The position numbers and the translations under genes are program-made. A stretch of 64,000 nt of DNA from NCBI RefSeq assembly GCF_020026305.1, contig NZ_CP075691.1, forward strand, positions 6,014,001-6,078,000. The letters run 5' to 3'. Source of the stretch: Streptomyces sp. 135. Its GTDB lineage: Bacteria > Actinomycetota > Actinomycetes > Streptomycetales > Streptomycetaceae. The notes beneath the pieces were generated by a model. That model did no database searches and was not told where the DNA came from. It saw nothing but the letters and a program-made list of their open reading frames with translations. Shown piece after piece: positions 1 to 9,174 of this stretch (positions are counted from its first letter, which is position 1; the number at the start of each line of letters is the position of its first letter).

Positions 1-3000
1 TTCGTGGAGCTGAGCAGTGTTCCCACAGGCGTACGGGCGTTACCGCTGGGGTCGGGGGCGGGGTGCCAGGGGCACAGGGTCTCCTCGTTCGGGTTCCCCG
101 CCCAGGCGCCCCCCGGCGGCCATTTCGGCTTCGGCACGGTCGGTGATCTGTTGCCCGACAGCACCGGTACGGGCGAGCTGTTGCAGCTGACGGGGGCCAA
201 CAGCCTGACGACCGGGTTCAGCGGCGGGCCGGTCGTGGACGGGGCGACCGGGCTGGTGATCGGCATGGTTACTGCCATCACCACTCCTGACGCCCACCTG
301 AGGGGGATGGGCATCGCGTATGCCACGCCGGTCGATGTGCTGCGCCAGGTCCGGCCCGAGCTGGCTGAGCACGAGGTGTGCCCGTACCTGGGGCTGGAGC
401 CGTTCACCGCTGGGGACGTCGGCTGGTTCCATGGCCGCGACGCGGCGGTGGAGGAGGTCTTGGAGGCGCTTGGAGGGCATCGGCGGATGCTGATGCTGCT
501 GGGCTCCTCCGGAGCAGGAAAGACCTCTTTGGTCAACGCAGGTGTGTTGCCCGCCCTGGCCGACGGGGCGCTCCCGGGCAGCGACCGCTGGCTGCCCGTG
601 GTTGTTCGGCCCGGTCCGGACTTCTTCGCGGAACTGGACGGTGCGGGGTTGCCCGGCGCTGCCACCGTCGGCCTGACGGCGGCGGTCGAGGCCCGCCTCG
701 CGGCGGAGCCCGACTTCGATCGACTGCTGCTGGTCGTCGACCAGTTCGAGGAACTTCTCACGCAGCCGGGCCCCGCATCCGGTGGCGGGGCGTCCGAAAG
801 GCGGCAGAGCGCGGCAACTCAACTCGTGGAGCTGAGTGACTCCCCGGTCGCCGTGACCATTCTGCTGATCATGCGTAACGACTTCTATGCTCCCCTCGAC
901 GCCTTCGCCCCTCATCTCATGCGAGCCGCCTTTCCCGGACTGCTGAACGTGCCCGCGACCGTGAGCCGCCGGGAACTCGAGGCGATTGTCACCAAGCCGG
1001 CCGAGGCCGTCGGCCTGCGTATCGAGAAGGGCCTGACCGAGCGGATCATCAACGACGTTCTCGACGCCGAGTCCACGGGGCGGCAGGCACCGGTGACCCT
1101 GCTGCCGCCCTTGGAGCTCGCTCTGCGGGAGCTGTGGCGGCGCCGTGAGGACGGTCGGCTGACTCACGCCGCGTACGAGAGAACCGGCCAGGTCACCGGC
1201 AGCATGACCACGTGGTGCGATACGGCTCTCAATCAACTGCCCGCCGATCAGCGACCCATGGCGCAACGGCTCCTGACCTCGCTGGTCCGGCCCGCTGACG
1301 AGTCGGGCGGCATCCCCGCCACACGCCACCTCGTCCCTCTCAGCCGTCTGCGCTCCCTGGTGGTCGACGCCCACCGGGGAGGTCCGGACGCCGAGACCGC
1401 CTTCGAAGCAGTGCTGGCATCCCTCACCCATTACCGGATCGTCATCACCGGAGTCACCACCACCCGTGGTGAGACTGCGGGGGAACCGGCGGCCGAACTC
1501 ATCCACGACGCGCTCGTCCGGGACTGGGCCGGCCTCCGTGAGTGGGTCGCCCGCGATCAGCGGTTCCACCTCTGGCTGCACCGTGTCGCCGAACATCAGA
1601 TCCGCTATTCCCGCAGTGGCCTGCCAGGTGATCTTCTGGACGGTTCCCTACTGGCCGAAGGCCTGCAGTGGGTCGGACAGCGGCCGCTGCCGGCCGATGT
1701 CTCCGCGATCGTCACGGCCAGTCGGCGCCACCACCAAAGAACCATCCGTCGCACGCGGCGCATCAACGTCGCTCTCATCGTCCTGGTCGTCCTCGCACTG
1801 GTCGCCACGGGCATCGCTTTCCAGCAACAGCGCAGCGCCGCCACCGCAGAGCGGCAGGCCCTGTCCCGGCAGCTCTCCGCCCAATCGGCAAGCCTCCTCA
1901 CCGAGAACGCCGATCTCGCGTTGCTGTTGGCCGTCCAGGCGTATCGCGTGAGCCCCACGGCCGAGGCGATCGCCAGCCTTCAGAGCGCATCCCAATTCCC
2001 TCTGACACGGAGTTTCGGTGTCCCCAAGGACGCCCACTCGGTGGCCTTCGACCCCCACGACGGAAACACCCTCGCGATTGCTCGCGACACCGGTGTGCAA
2101 CTACGGGATGCGGCAACCGGTGAAACCTTGCGCACCTTCACCTACGGCGACACCGTTAAGTCAATTGCGTTCGACCCCAAAAACAGTCGATTCCTTGCCA
2201 TTGCCGGGTCCAAGGGGGTGCAGATCAGGGACACGGTCACTGGGAAAGTTCTAAGAACCGTCGCTCGCAGCAAGAGTATCACCGCTGTAGCCGTGGATTC
2301 GAAGGGGAATGCCTTAGCCACGGGAAGCGTCGACGGCGAAGCCGAATTGTGGGACATAAGCACCGGGAGTTTTATCCGGAGATTCGACTTCTCAGAAGCT
2401 TCGTTAATCGGGACCATCGAATCTGTGGCCTTCAGCCCCAATGGGCGCACGCTTGCCGCAGGTAACGATTTGGCCTGGCTATGGGATGTCGCGACCGGAG
2501 AAGTGTTGTCGAGCGAATCTCCGGGGGAGGACTCCGAAGGGTCCGCGGCATCTGTCGCGTTCAGCCCTGACGGAAAGAAGCTCGCGACCGGACCCGGCGG
2601 AGCGGTGGGAGGGAAGGCGAAGCTGTGGGATGCCACCATCGGTCTGAGCACGGCCACCCTGGACGCCACCGGCTTCGTCTCGGTGGCGTTCAGCCCGGAC
2701 GGCAGGACCGTGACCACCAGCGGCGAGAGCGGAGTCCAATTGTGGAACTCGGCAACCGGCCAGCTCCAGACCACTCTCAGCCGCACACCTTTCGGTTCCG
2801 TCACGTTCGGCCCGGACGGGCGCACTCTTGCCGCCATTGACGAAGACCGCGCCATGGTGCGGATCTGGAACACCGGCATCCACCAGGCCCGTGGCGTTCT
2901 TCCCTGTACCGAAAGCAACTGGGTGACTTTCAGCTCGACCGGGAAGACATTTGCCACCGTTCCCTCAACCCCTGCCTACAGCACAGGCCCCTCAATGAGC

Positions 3001-4182
3001 GCTGTAACGCTGTGGGAATACCACTCGGAGCAATTCCCTAAAAAGCGACGGTGTGACAGCGAAGGCGCATATGCCGGCCGCCCCTTGGGGCGCCTCACGC
3101 CGCAGGGCAGCCCTTTCGGCGGCTCGCCGGCGAAGTTCAGCCCCGACGGTCGCCTCGTCGCGACCGGGCCGACCTACGCAAAAAAAGAAGTGAATAATGA
3201 GGTACACCTGTGGAGTGCGGTCAGCGGCGAGAGCAAGAAGCTCCCTCCGGGGACCGCGGCTCTTGCCTTCCACCCCAAGGTTGCCCGCACACTGGCCATT
3301 TCCAACAGTGTGGACGTCCGGCTGTGGGATCTGAAAACTCATAAGGCTTCGGCTCTGCGGGGGTCGGACGGCGAGACCGTCCTGGAGTTCGGCCCGGATG
3401 GGAAAACCCTGGCCACCTGGGCAGAGGGCAAGGGGGCCCGCATCTGGGACCTGGGAACCCAAAAGGCCTGGACCCTTGCGGAAACGGACGACGAGACCGT
3501 CCTGGAGTTCGGCCCGGACGGAAAAACCCTGGCCACCTGGGCAGAGGGCAAGGGGGCCCGCATCTGGGACCTGGGAACCCAAAAGGCCTGGACCCTTGCG
3601 GAAACGGACGACGAGACCGTCCTGAAGTTCGGCCCGGACGGAAAAACCCTGGCCACCTGGGCAGACGGCAAGGGGGCCCGCATCTGGGACCTGGGAACCC
3701 AAAAAGCCTGGACCCTTCCGGAAACGAAGGGCGAGACCGACTTGGAGTTCGGCCCGGACGGAAAAACCCTGGCCACCTGGGGAGCCGACAAGGGAGTCCG
3801 GTTATGGGATGCGGAGTCTCGAAAGGGCCGGGCGCTCAAGGGAACAAGCAGCAGCGGCAGTGTGGCATTCCATCCGAAGGACAGCCGCATCCTGGCCGTC
3901 CAGACCGATCGTGACGTGCTGCTGTGGGACATCACCATCGACCACGTCTGGGCCACCCTGCATGACAGTGGCACCACGAACGGCCTGTTCTTCAGTCCGG
4001 ACGGGCGTACTCTCGCCACCAGTGACAGCAACTCGACCCCGGTTCGACTGTGGGATGTCCACCTTCCGCGTCCCGCCGAGTCGATTCGGAAGATCTGCAA
4101 GGCAGTTGTCCGCGATCTCACCCAGCAGGAATGGTCGCTGTACCTGCCGGGTCAATCCCCAAGACCTGTCTGCGACTCATGA
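1..4182 (+). CDS. Trypsin-like / nSTAND NTPase / WD40 propeller protein, 5' end cut by window
   Basis: The reading frame is open to base 1, so the start lies outside; residues here are counted from base 4. Residues ~71-76 read GFSGGP, the active-site serine motif of a trypsin-like fold; His and Asp of the triad would lie upstream. A P-loop (GSSGAGKT, ~167-174) and a Walker B with acidic pair (LLLVVDQFEELL, ~241) mark a STAND-type NTPase of the nSTAND1 kind. A single membrane helix follows (~590-612), then an alpha-helical linker, then about 14 WD40-like blades to the end. Known relatives are large multidomain switch proteins proposed to act in biological conflict or signalling; the partner is unknown. 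Oddities: near-identical blades at 3361-3780, a lower-GC middle section, and three TTA codons (2314, 2404, 3802) that suggest bldA-dependent translation. Confidence 0.85.
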   Translation, partial: FVELSSVPTGVRALPLGSGAGCQGHRVSSFGFPAQAPPGGHFGFGTVGDLLPDSTGTGELLQLTGANSLTTGFSGGPVVDGATGLVIGMVTAITTPDAHLRGMGIAYATPVDVLRQVRPELAEHEVCPYLGLEPFTAGDVGWFHGRDAAVEEVLEALGGHRRMLMLLGSSGAGKTSLVNAGVLPALADGALPGSDRWLPVVVRPGPDFFAELDGAGLPGAATVGLTAAVEARLAAEPDFDRLLLVVDQFEELLTQPGPASGGGASERRQSAATQLVELSDSPVAVTILLIMRNDFYAPLDAFAPHLMRAAFPGLLNVPATVSRRELEAIVTKPAEAVGLRIEKGLTERIINDVLDAESTGRQAPVTLLPPLELALRELWRRREDGRLTHAAYERTGQVTGSMTTWCDTALNQLPADQRPMAQRLLTSLVRPADESGGIPATRHLVPLSRLRSLVVDAHRGGPDAETAFEAVLASLTHYRIVITGVTTTRGETAGEPAAELIHDALVRDWAGLREWVARDQRFHLWLHRVAEHQIRYSRSGLPGDLLDGSLLAEGLQWVGQRPLPADVSAIVTASRRHHQRTIRRTRRINVALIVLVVLALVATGIAFQQQRSAATAERQALSRQLSAQSASLLTENADLALLLAVQAYRVSPTAEAIASLQSASQFPLTRSFGVPKDAHSVAFDPHDGNTLAIARDTGVQLRDAATGETLRTFTYGDTVKSIAFDPKNSRFLAIAGSKGVQIRDTVTGKVLRTVARSKSITAVAVDSKGNALATGSVDGEAELWDISTGSFIRRFDFSEASLIGTIESVAFSPNGRTLAAGNDLAWLWDVATGEVLSSESPGEDSEGSAASVAFSPDGKKLATGPGGAVGGKAKLWDATIGLSTATLDATGFVSVAFSPDGRTVTTSGESGVQLWNSATGQLQTTLSRTPFGSVTFGPDGRTLAAIDEDRAMVRIWNTGIHQARGVLPCTESNWVTFSSTGKTFATVPSTPAYSTGPSMSAVTLWEYHSEQFPKKRRCDSEGAYAGRPLGRLTPQGSPFGGSPAKFSPDGRLVATGPTYAKKEVNNEVHLWSAVSGESKKLPPGTAALAFHPKVARTLAISNSVDVRLWDLKTHKASALRGSDGETVLEFGPDGKTLATWAEGKGARIWDLGTQKAWTLAETDDETVLEFGPDGKTLATWAEGKGARIWDLGTQKAWTLAETDDETVLKFGPDGKTLATWADGKGARIWDLGTQKAWTLPETKGETDLEFGPDGKTLATWGADKGVRLWDAESRKGRALKGTSSSGSVAFHPKDSRILAVQTDRDVLLWDITIDHVWATLHDSGTTNGLFFSPDGRTLATSDSNSTPVRLWDVHLPRPAESIRKICKAVVRDLTQQEWSLYLPGQSPRPVCDS
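3361..3780 (+). repeat. Tandem 120-bp WD40 blade repeats
   Basis: Three and a half copies of a 120-bp unit (3361, 3481, 3601, 3721), each encoding one 40-residue blade containing FGPDGKTLATWA and GARIWDLGTQKAWTL. Copies 1 to 3 differ by only a handful of bases, whereas the other blades of the protein are strongly diverged. This points to recent amplification or ongoing homogenisation inside the gene. Confidence 0.95.
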
Positions 4183-4205
4183 CGACCACCCGGGCTGTCC
4201 CGTAA

Positions 4206-5423
4206 TCACAGTCGTGACGACTTCAGGACCATGTGCAGCAGCAGCCGGTCCTCGCCCTCGTCCAGGTCCAGGCCCGTGAGCTGCTCCACGCGCGAGAGGC
4301 GGTAGTAGAGCGTCTGCCGGTGGATGCCCAACTCCGCCGCCGTGCGGCCCGCCTGGCCCGCGCAGTCCAGGAACGCCTCGGCGGTGCGGGCCAGTTCGCG
4401 GTGGGCGGGGGACAGCAGCGCGCGGGCCACCGGATCGTGCGCCGCCTCCGGGGGCAGGGCCGTGAGGAGCCGGTAGGGACCCACGTCCGACCACTGCGCC
4501 ACCGGCCCGAAGCGCCGTTCGGCGAGCGCCGCGCGGGCCGCCCCGGACGCCTCCCACCAGGCGGCGCCCAGGTCCTCCAGGCCCTGCCGGGCCCCGGCGA
4601 TCCCGGCGGCACTCCCGGCAGCGGCGCCCCGCGCGGTCTCCAGGAGGCGCGCGGCCGCGGTGTGCGCGGGGGAGAGCACGTCGGCCGAGCGGAGGCGGAC
4701 CAGCGCCGCGAGGGACTGGCCCGTCGTGCCCCACGGCACCGTGCAGATCGCCGCGGCGGACGGCACCGTGCGGACGGCGGGGGCGGCCTCCGGGTCGGCG
4801 GACGGCCAGGGGGCCACGCACACCACCGCGTGCAGCCCGTCGGCGCCGGAGCCCAGAGCGGTGCGCAAGGAGGCCACCGCCATGTCCCGCTGCCAGCCGC
4901 GCTCGGCGGTCAGGACCGCGCGGAACTCCCGGGTCAGATCGGCGCCCGCCTGCGCCTCGTCGGCCAGCAGCGCGCCGATCCTGGCCGTCACCTCCATGGC
5001 GGCGCCCAGCTGCCGCTCGGTCGGGCCCGGCTCGTCGTCGAGCAGCCATACGTACCCCAGGGCGAAGCCCCGATGGCGCACCGGCAGGCAGATCCGGCCC
5101 CGCAGGACGCCCGCCTCGGGGGTGGGCGGGATGCGGACCGGGCCGGTGGCGCGGGTGATGCCGAAGCCCTCGAACCAGGCGCGGACCTCGGCCGTGGAGC
5201 GGCGCGTCAGGATCGAGCGGGTGCGGACCGGGTCGAGGGCGGTCGCGTCGAAGCCGCTGTCCCCGTCGCCCCCGCCGTCGTGCGCGCCGAAGGCGATCAG
5301 CTCGAAATCGCGGTTCTCCAGGGTCGCGGGAGCGCCGAGCAGCGCCGAGATCTCGTCGACCAGTTCTTGGTAGTCGCCCTTCACCTGTCCATTCTCGCCC
5401 AGGGCGCCCGGTTTCTCAGACAT
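4206..5423 (-). CDS. PucR/CdaR-family transcriptional regulator
   Basis: A 405-residue protein. Its C-terminal ~60 residues form the PucR-type helix-turn-helix (TAAELGIHRQTLYYRLSRVEQLTG), preceded by a GGDEF-like regulatory region. It is divergent from proline dehydrogenase with 162 bp between, so it is probably the proline-responsive activator of that operon; this role is inferred from position. The ATG at 5423 lacks a strong ribosome site, and a GTG 13 codons downstream is an alternative start. Confidence 0.88.
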   Translation of the reverse strand: MSEKPGALGENGQVKGDYQELVDEISALLGAPATLENRDFELIAFGAHDGGGDGDSGFDATALDPVRTRSILTRRSTAEVRAWFEGFGITRATGPVRIPPTPEAGVLRGRICLPVRHRGFALGYVWLLDDEPGPTERQLGAAMEVTARIGALLADEAQAGADLTREFRAVLTAERGWQRDMAVASLRTALGSGADGLHAVVCVAPWPSADPEAAPAVRTVPSAAAICTVPWGTTGQSLAALVRLRSADVLSPAHTAAARLLETARGAAAGSAAGIAGARQGLEDLGAAWWEASGAARAALAERRFGPVAQWSDVGPYRLLTALPPEAAHDPVARALLSPAHRELARTAEAFLDCAGQAGRTAAELGIHRQTLYYRLSRVEQLTGLDLDEGEDRLLLHMVLKSSRL

Positions 5424-5585
5424 CTGTATGAGATCCAGGGCACGGATGCGTGACAGGTGTCGATGGTTCGGGGCGGGGGTGATCCTTAGATTTCACGGTG
5501 GTTCTCCGTGCCGTACCGCCGAGTCACCTCCCCGTAGGACTATGGCGGTAGGGCACTCGATTTCGTACACCCGTGGAGGTGCCCC

Positions 5586-6512
5586 GTGCTGGGTCCCGTG
5601 ATTCTCGCCGCGTCACGCAGCGACAAGATGCGCCGTTTCGTCTCGGCGGCCCCCGGCACCAAGCAGGTCGTGGCCCGGTTCATCGCCGGTGAGAGCGTCG
5701 ACCAGGTCGTCCCGATCATCGTGGACGCCGCCGACAAGGGCCTTGAGGTCACCCTCGACGTGGTGGGCGAGGACATCACCACCGTCGAGCAGTCCCACGC
5801 GGCCCGCGACGCCTACCTGGAGCTCATCGACCGCCTGAAGGACCTGGGCCTCGGCACGAAGGCCGAGATGTCCGTGAAGCTGTCGATGTTCGGCCAATCG
5901 CTGGAGGGCGGCCACGAGCTGGCCCTCGCCAATGTCCGCCCCGTCGTCGAGGCCGCCGCCGCCATCGGCACCACGGTCACCCTGGACGCCGAGGACCACA
6001 CCACCCTCGACTCGACGTTCGCCATCCACGACGCGCTGCGCGAGGACTTCCCGCAGACCGGCTGCGTCATCCAGGCCTACCTCTTCCGTACGGAGGCCGA
6101 CGCCCGCCGCCTCGCCGCCAACGGCAGCCGTGTGCGTATCGTGAAGGGCGCCTACAAGGAGCCCGCCGAGGTCGCGTACCAGGACAAGGCCGAGATCGAC
6201 AAGGCGTACGTCCGTGTCCTGCGCATCCTGATGGAGGGCGGGGGGTACCCGATGATCGGGTCCCACGACCCGCGCCTGATCTCCATCGCACAGGAGCTCG
6301 CGCGGCGTGCGGGGCGCAAACTGGATGAGTACGAATTCCAGATGCTGTACGGCATCCGCAGCGACGAGCACCTGCGGCTGGCCGCCGAGGGCCACCGGAT
6401 GCGCGTCTACACGGCCTACGGAACCGACTGGTACGGCTATTTCATGCGCCGTCTCGCGGAGAAGCCGGCGAACCTGCTCTTCTTCGCCCGCTCCATCCTC
6501 ACCAAGGACTGA
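5586..6512 (+). CDS. Proline dehydrogenase
   Basis: A 308-residue monofunctional FAD-dependent proline dehydrogenase that oxidises L-proline to delta-1-pyrroline-5-carboxylate. The TIM-barrel signatures are present: LDAEDHTTLDSTF, FRTEADARRLAANG-RVRIVKGAYKEP, and the C-terminal YGTDWYGYFMRRLAEKPAN with the substrate-binding arginines. The GTG start at 5586 is chosen for the GGAGG 7 bases upstream. It is followed after 53 bp by the P5C dehydrogenase gene, making a two-gene proline catabolic operon controlled by the divergent PucR regulator. Confidence 0.95.
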   Translation: MLGPVILAASRSDKMRRFVSAAPGTKQVVARFIAGESVDQVVPIIVDAADKGLEVTLDVVGEDITTVEQSHAARDAYLELIDRLKDLGLGTKAEMSVKLSMFGQSLEGGHELALANVRPVVEAAAAIGTTVTLDAEDHTTLDSTFAIHDALREDFPQTGCVIQAYLFRTEADARRLAANGSRVRIVKGAYKEPAEVAYQDKAEIDKAYVRVLRILMEGGGYPMIGSHDPRLISIAQELARRAGRKLDEYEFQMLYGIRSDEHLRLAAEGHRMRVYTAYGTDWYGYFMRRLAEKPANLLFFARSILTKD

Positions 6513-6565
6513 ACCAAGGGCTGAGCTCCCACCCCCCTCGACCCTTTTAAGGAGATACGGAACTC

Positions 6566-8197
6566 ATGGACGCTGTCACTCAGGTCCCCGCCCCGGTCAA
6601 CGAGCCGGTGCACGGTTACGCCCCCGGCTCCCCCGAGCGCGCCCGCCTGGAGATCAAGCTCAAGGAGCTGGCCGAGAACCCCATCGAGCTGCCGATGACC
6701 ATCGGTGGCGTCAAGCGCCTCGGCGGCGGCGAGCCCTTCCAGGTCGTGCAGCCGCACAACCACCAGGCCGTCATCGGCACCGGCCGCGGCGCCACGCAGC
6801 AGGACGCCCAGGACGCGATCGACGCCGCCCTGGCCGCCGCCCCGGCGTGGCGCGCGATGTCCTTCGACGACCGCGCCGCGATCATCCTGCGCGCCGCCGA
6901 GCTGCTGTCCGGCCCGTGGCGCGAGACGCTGGCCGCCTCCACCATGCTCGGTCAGTCGAAGACCGCCCAGCAGGCCGAGATCGACACCCCCTGCGAGCTC
7001 GTCGACTTCTGGCGCTTCAACGTCAAGTACGCCCGTGACCTGCTCGCCGAGCAGCCGCCGGCGAACGCCCCCGGCGTGTGGAACCGCCTGGACCACCGCC
7101 CGCTCGAAGGCTTCGTCTACGCGATCACGCCGTTCAACTTCACGGCCATCGCGGGCAACCTTCCGACCGCCCCGGCCCTGATGGGCAACGTGGTCGTGTG
7201 GAAGCCGTCCCCGACGCAGACCCACGCCGCCGTGCTGCTCATGCAGCTCCTGGAGGAGGCCGGGCTGCCCAAGGGCGTCATCAACCTGGTCACCGGTGAC
7301 GGCATCGCCGTCTCCGAGGTCGCCCTGAACCACCGCGACCTGGCCGGCATCCACTTCACCGGCTCGACCCCGACCTTCCAGCACCTGTGGAAGACGGTCG
7401 GCGAGAACATCGCGAAGTACCGCACCTACCCGCGTCTCGTCGGCGAGACCGGTGGCAAGGACTTCGTCGTCGCCCACCCGAGCGCCGACCGCGCGATCCT
7501 CAAGACCGCGCTGACCCGCGGTGCCTTCGAGTACCAGGGCCAGAAGTGCTCCGCGACCTCGCGCGCGTACATCCCGGCCTCCATCTGGAACTCGGGCTTC
7601 AAGGAGGAGTTCGCGGCCGAGGTCGACGGCATCAAGATGGGTGACGTCACCGACCTGACGAACTTCATCGGCGCCGTCATCGACGAGCGCGCGTTCGCCA
7701 AGAACAAGGCGGCCATCGACCGCGCCAAGGCGGACGACACCTGCACGATCGTCGCGGGCGGCACCTACGACGACTCGGTCGGCTACTTCGTGCGCCCGAC
7801 CGTCGTCGAGTGCACGGACCCGGCCAACGAGGTCTTCACGACCGAGTACTTCGGCCCGTTCCTCGCCGTCCACGTCTACGAGGACGAGAACTACGACGAG
7901 ATGCTGGCCCAGATGGAGTCGGTCTCGGACTACGCGCTCACCGGCTCGGTCATCGCGGGTGACCGCGCGGCGGCCGCGTACACGATGGACAAGCTCCGCT
8001 ACGCGGCGGGCAACTTCTACATCAACGACAAGTCGACCGGCGCCGTCGTCGGCCAGCAGCCCTTCGGCGGCGGCCGTGGCTCCGGCACCAACGACAAGGC
8101 GGGCGCCCCGCAGAACCTCCAGCGGTGGACGCTGACGCGCGCCATCAAGGAGACGCTGGTGCCGCCGACCGAGTACGGCTACCCGCACATGGGCTGA
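6566..8197 (+). CDS. pruA: L-glutamate gamma-semialdehyde (P5C) dehydrogenase
   Basis: A 543-residue aldehyde dehydrogenase that converts glutamate semialdehyde to glutamate, the second step of proline breakdown. The catalytic cysteine sits in GQKCSATSRAY and the general-base glutamate in LVGETGGKDF; the end FGGGRGSGTNDKAG is typical of PruA. A strong AAGGAG site precedes the ATG. It is co-directional with proline dehydrogenase and ends at a clear terminator. Confidence 0.96.
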   Translation: MDAVTQVPAPVNEPVHGYAPGSPERARLEIKLKELAENPIELPMTIGGVKRLGGGEPFQVVQPHNHQAVIGTGRGATQQDAQDAIDAALAAAPAWRAMSFDDRAAIILRAAELLSGPWRETLAASTMLGQSKTAQQAEIDTPCELVDFWRFNVKYARDLLAEQPPANAPGVWNRLDHRPLEGFVYAITPFNFTAIAGNLPTAPALMGNVVVWKPSPTQTHAAVLLMQLLEEAGLPKGVINLVTGDGIAVSEVALNHRDLAGIHFTGSTPTFQHLWKTVGENIAKYRTYPRLVGETGGKDFVVAHPSADRAILKTALTRGAFEYQGQKCSATSRAYIPASIWNSGFKEEFAAEVDGIKMGDVTDLTNFIGAVIDERAFAKNKAAIDRAKADDTCTIVAGGTYDDSVGYFVRPTVVECTDPANEVFTTEYFGPFLAVHVYEDENYDEMLAQMESVSDYALTGSVIAGDRAAAAYTMDKLRYAAGNFYINDKSTGAVVGQQPFGGGRGSGTNDKAGAPQNLQRWTLTRAIKETLVPPTEYGYPHMG

Positions 8198-8233
8198 CGC
8201 CCTCCCCGGGCCGCACCGGCCCGCCCCTGAACC

Positions 8234-8270
8234 CCGCCTCCGATCTGGGCCCCACCCCGGTCGGAGGCGG
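8234..8270. terminator. Bidirectional terminator hairpin
   Basis: Perfect 10-bp stem (CCGCCTCCGA at 8234-8243 with its complement at 8261-8270) and a 17-base loop. It lies between the convergent pruA and beta-lactamase genes. Confidence 0.75.
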
Positions 8271-8284
8271 TGTCGTGTCCGGGG

Positions 8285-9172
8285 TCAGCCGAGCGTGTCG
8301 ACGACGATCCGGGTGATGTCCTCGGCGATGCGGTCCTCGCCGGGGGTGTCCGGGTCGAGGCGGGTCGTGTAGACGGAGATGATCCAGGGGGCCTGGCGCG
8401 GCGGCCAGGCGACGGCGACGTCGTTGACTCCGCCGTAGGCCGGGCTGCCGGTCTTGTCGCCGACCCGCCAGTCCTTCGGGAGGCCGGCCCGGATCCGCTT
8501 GTCGCCGGTGGTGTTCTCCAGGAGCCACCGGATGAGCTGGTCGCGGTCGCGCGGGTGGAGGGCGTCGCCGAGGATCAACTTGTGCAGGTCGGCCGTCATG
8601 GACGCGGGGGTCGTCGTGTCGCGCCGGTCGCCGGGGACGTTGGTGTTGAGGTCGGGCTCCCAGCGGTCGAGGCGGGTGCGGGAGTCGCCGAGCGAGCGGG
8701 CGAACTCGGTGATGCCGGACGGCCCGCCGATGCGCCGCATCAGCAGATTGGCGGCGCCGTTGTCGCTGTACGTGATCGTGGCGTCGCACAACTCCCGTAC
8801 CGTCATGCCGGTTTCGAGGTGCATCTCGCACCTCGGCGAGTGCGTGACCAGGTCGTCGCGCCCGTACCGGATCAGTACGTCGAGCAGTCCGGGCTCCTGC
8901 TCGCGCGCCCTGCGCAGGATCGCGGCGGCGGCCAGCACCTTGAACGTGGAGGCGATGGCGAAGCGTTCGTCCGCGCGGTAGCCGAGGGTGGCGCCGGTAC
9001 CGGTGTTCAGGGCGTGCACACCGATGCGGCCCGGATAGCCCTTCTCCAGCTCGCGCAGCCGCCGCCGGGCGTCAGGGAAGGCGGTGGCGTGCGCGGTGCC
9101 GGGCACGGACAGGAGTACGGGGGCGACGGCGGCGGCGCCAAGGAGGGTTCTGCGGGAGGGGGTTGCGTTCAT
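8285..9172 (-). CDS. Class A beta-lactamase, Tat-exported
   Basis: A 295-residue secreted serine beta-lactamase. The twin-arginine signal (SRRTLLGAAAV, ending AHA) is followed by the class A motifs in order: STFK (nucleophile Ser and Lys), SDN, RWEPDLN (general-base Glu) and KTG. The start codon lies 2 bp after the stop of the upstream alpha/beta hydrolase gene, which implies translational coupling. Chromosomal beta-lactamases of this kind are common in Streptomyces, so this is probably intrinsic rather than acquired. Confidence 0.93.
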   Translation of the reverse strand: MNATPSRRTLLGAAAVAPVLLSVPGTAHATAFPDARRRLRELEKGYPGRIGVHALNTGTGATLGYRADERFAIASTFKVLAAAAILRRAREQEPGLLDVLIRYGRDDLVTHSPRCEMHLETGMTVRELCDATITYSDNGAANLLMRRIGGPSGITEFARSLGDSRTRLDRWEPDLNTNVPGDRRDTTTPASMTADLHKLILGDALHPRDRDQLIRWLLENTTGDKRIRAGLPKDWRVGDKTGSPAYGGVNDVAVAWPPRQAPWIISVYTTRLDPDTPGEDRIAEDITRIVVDTLG

Positions 9173-9174
9173 GA

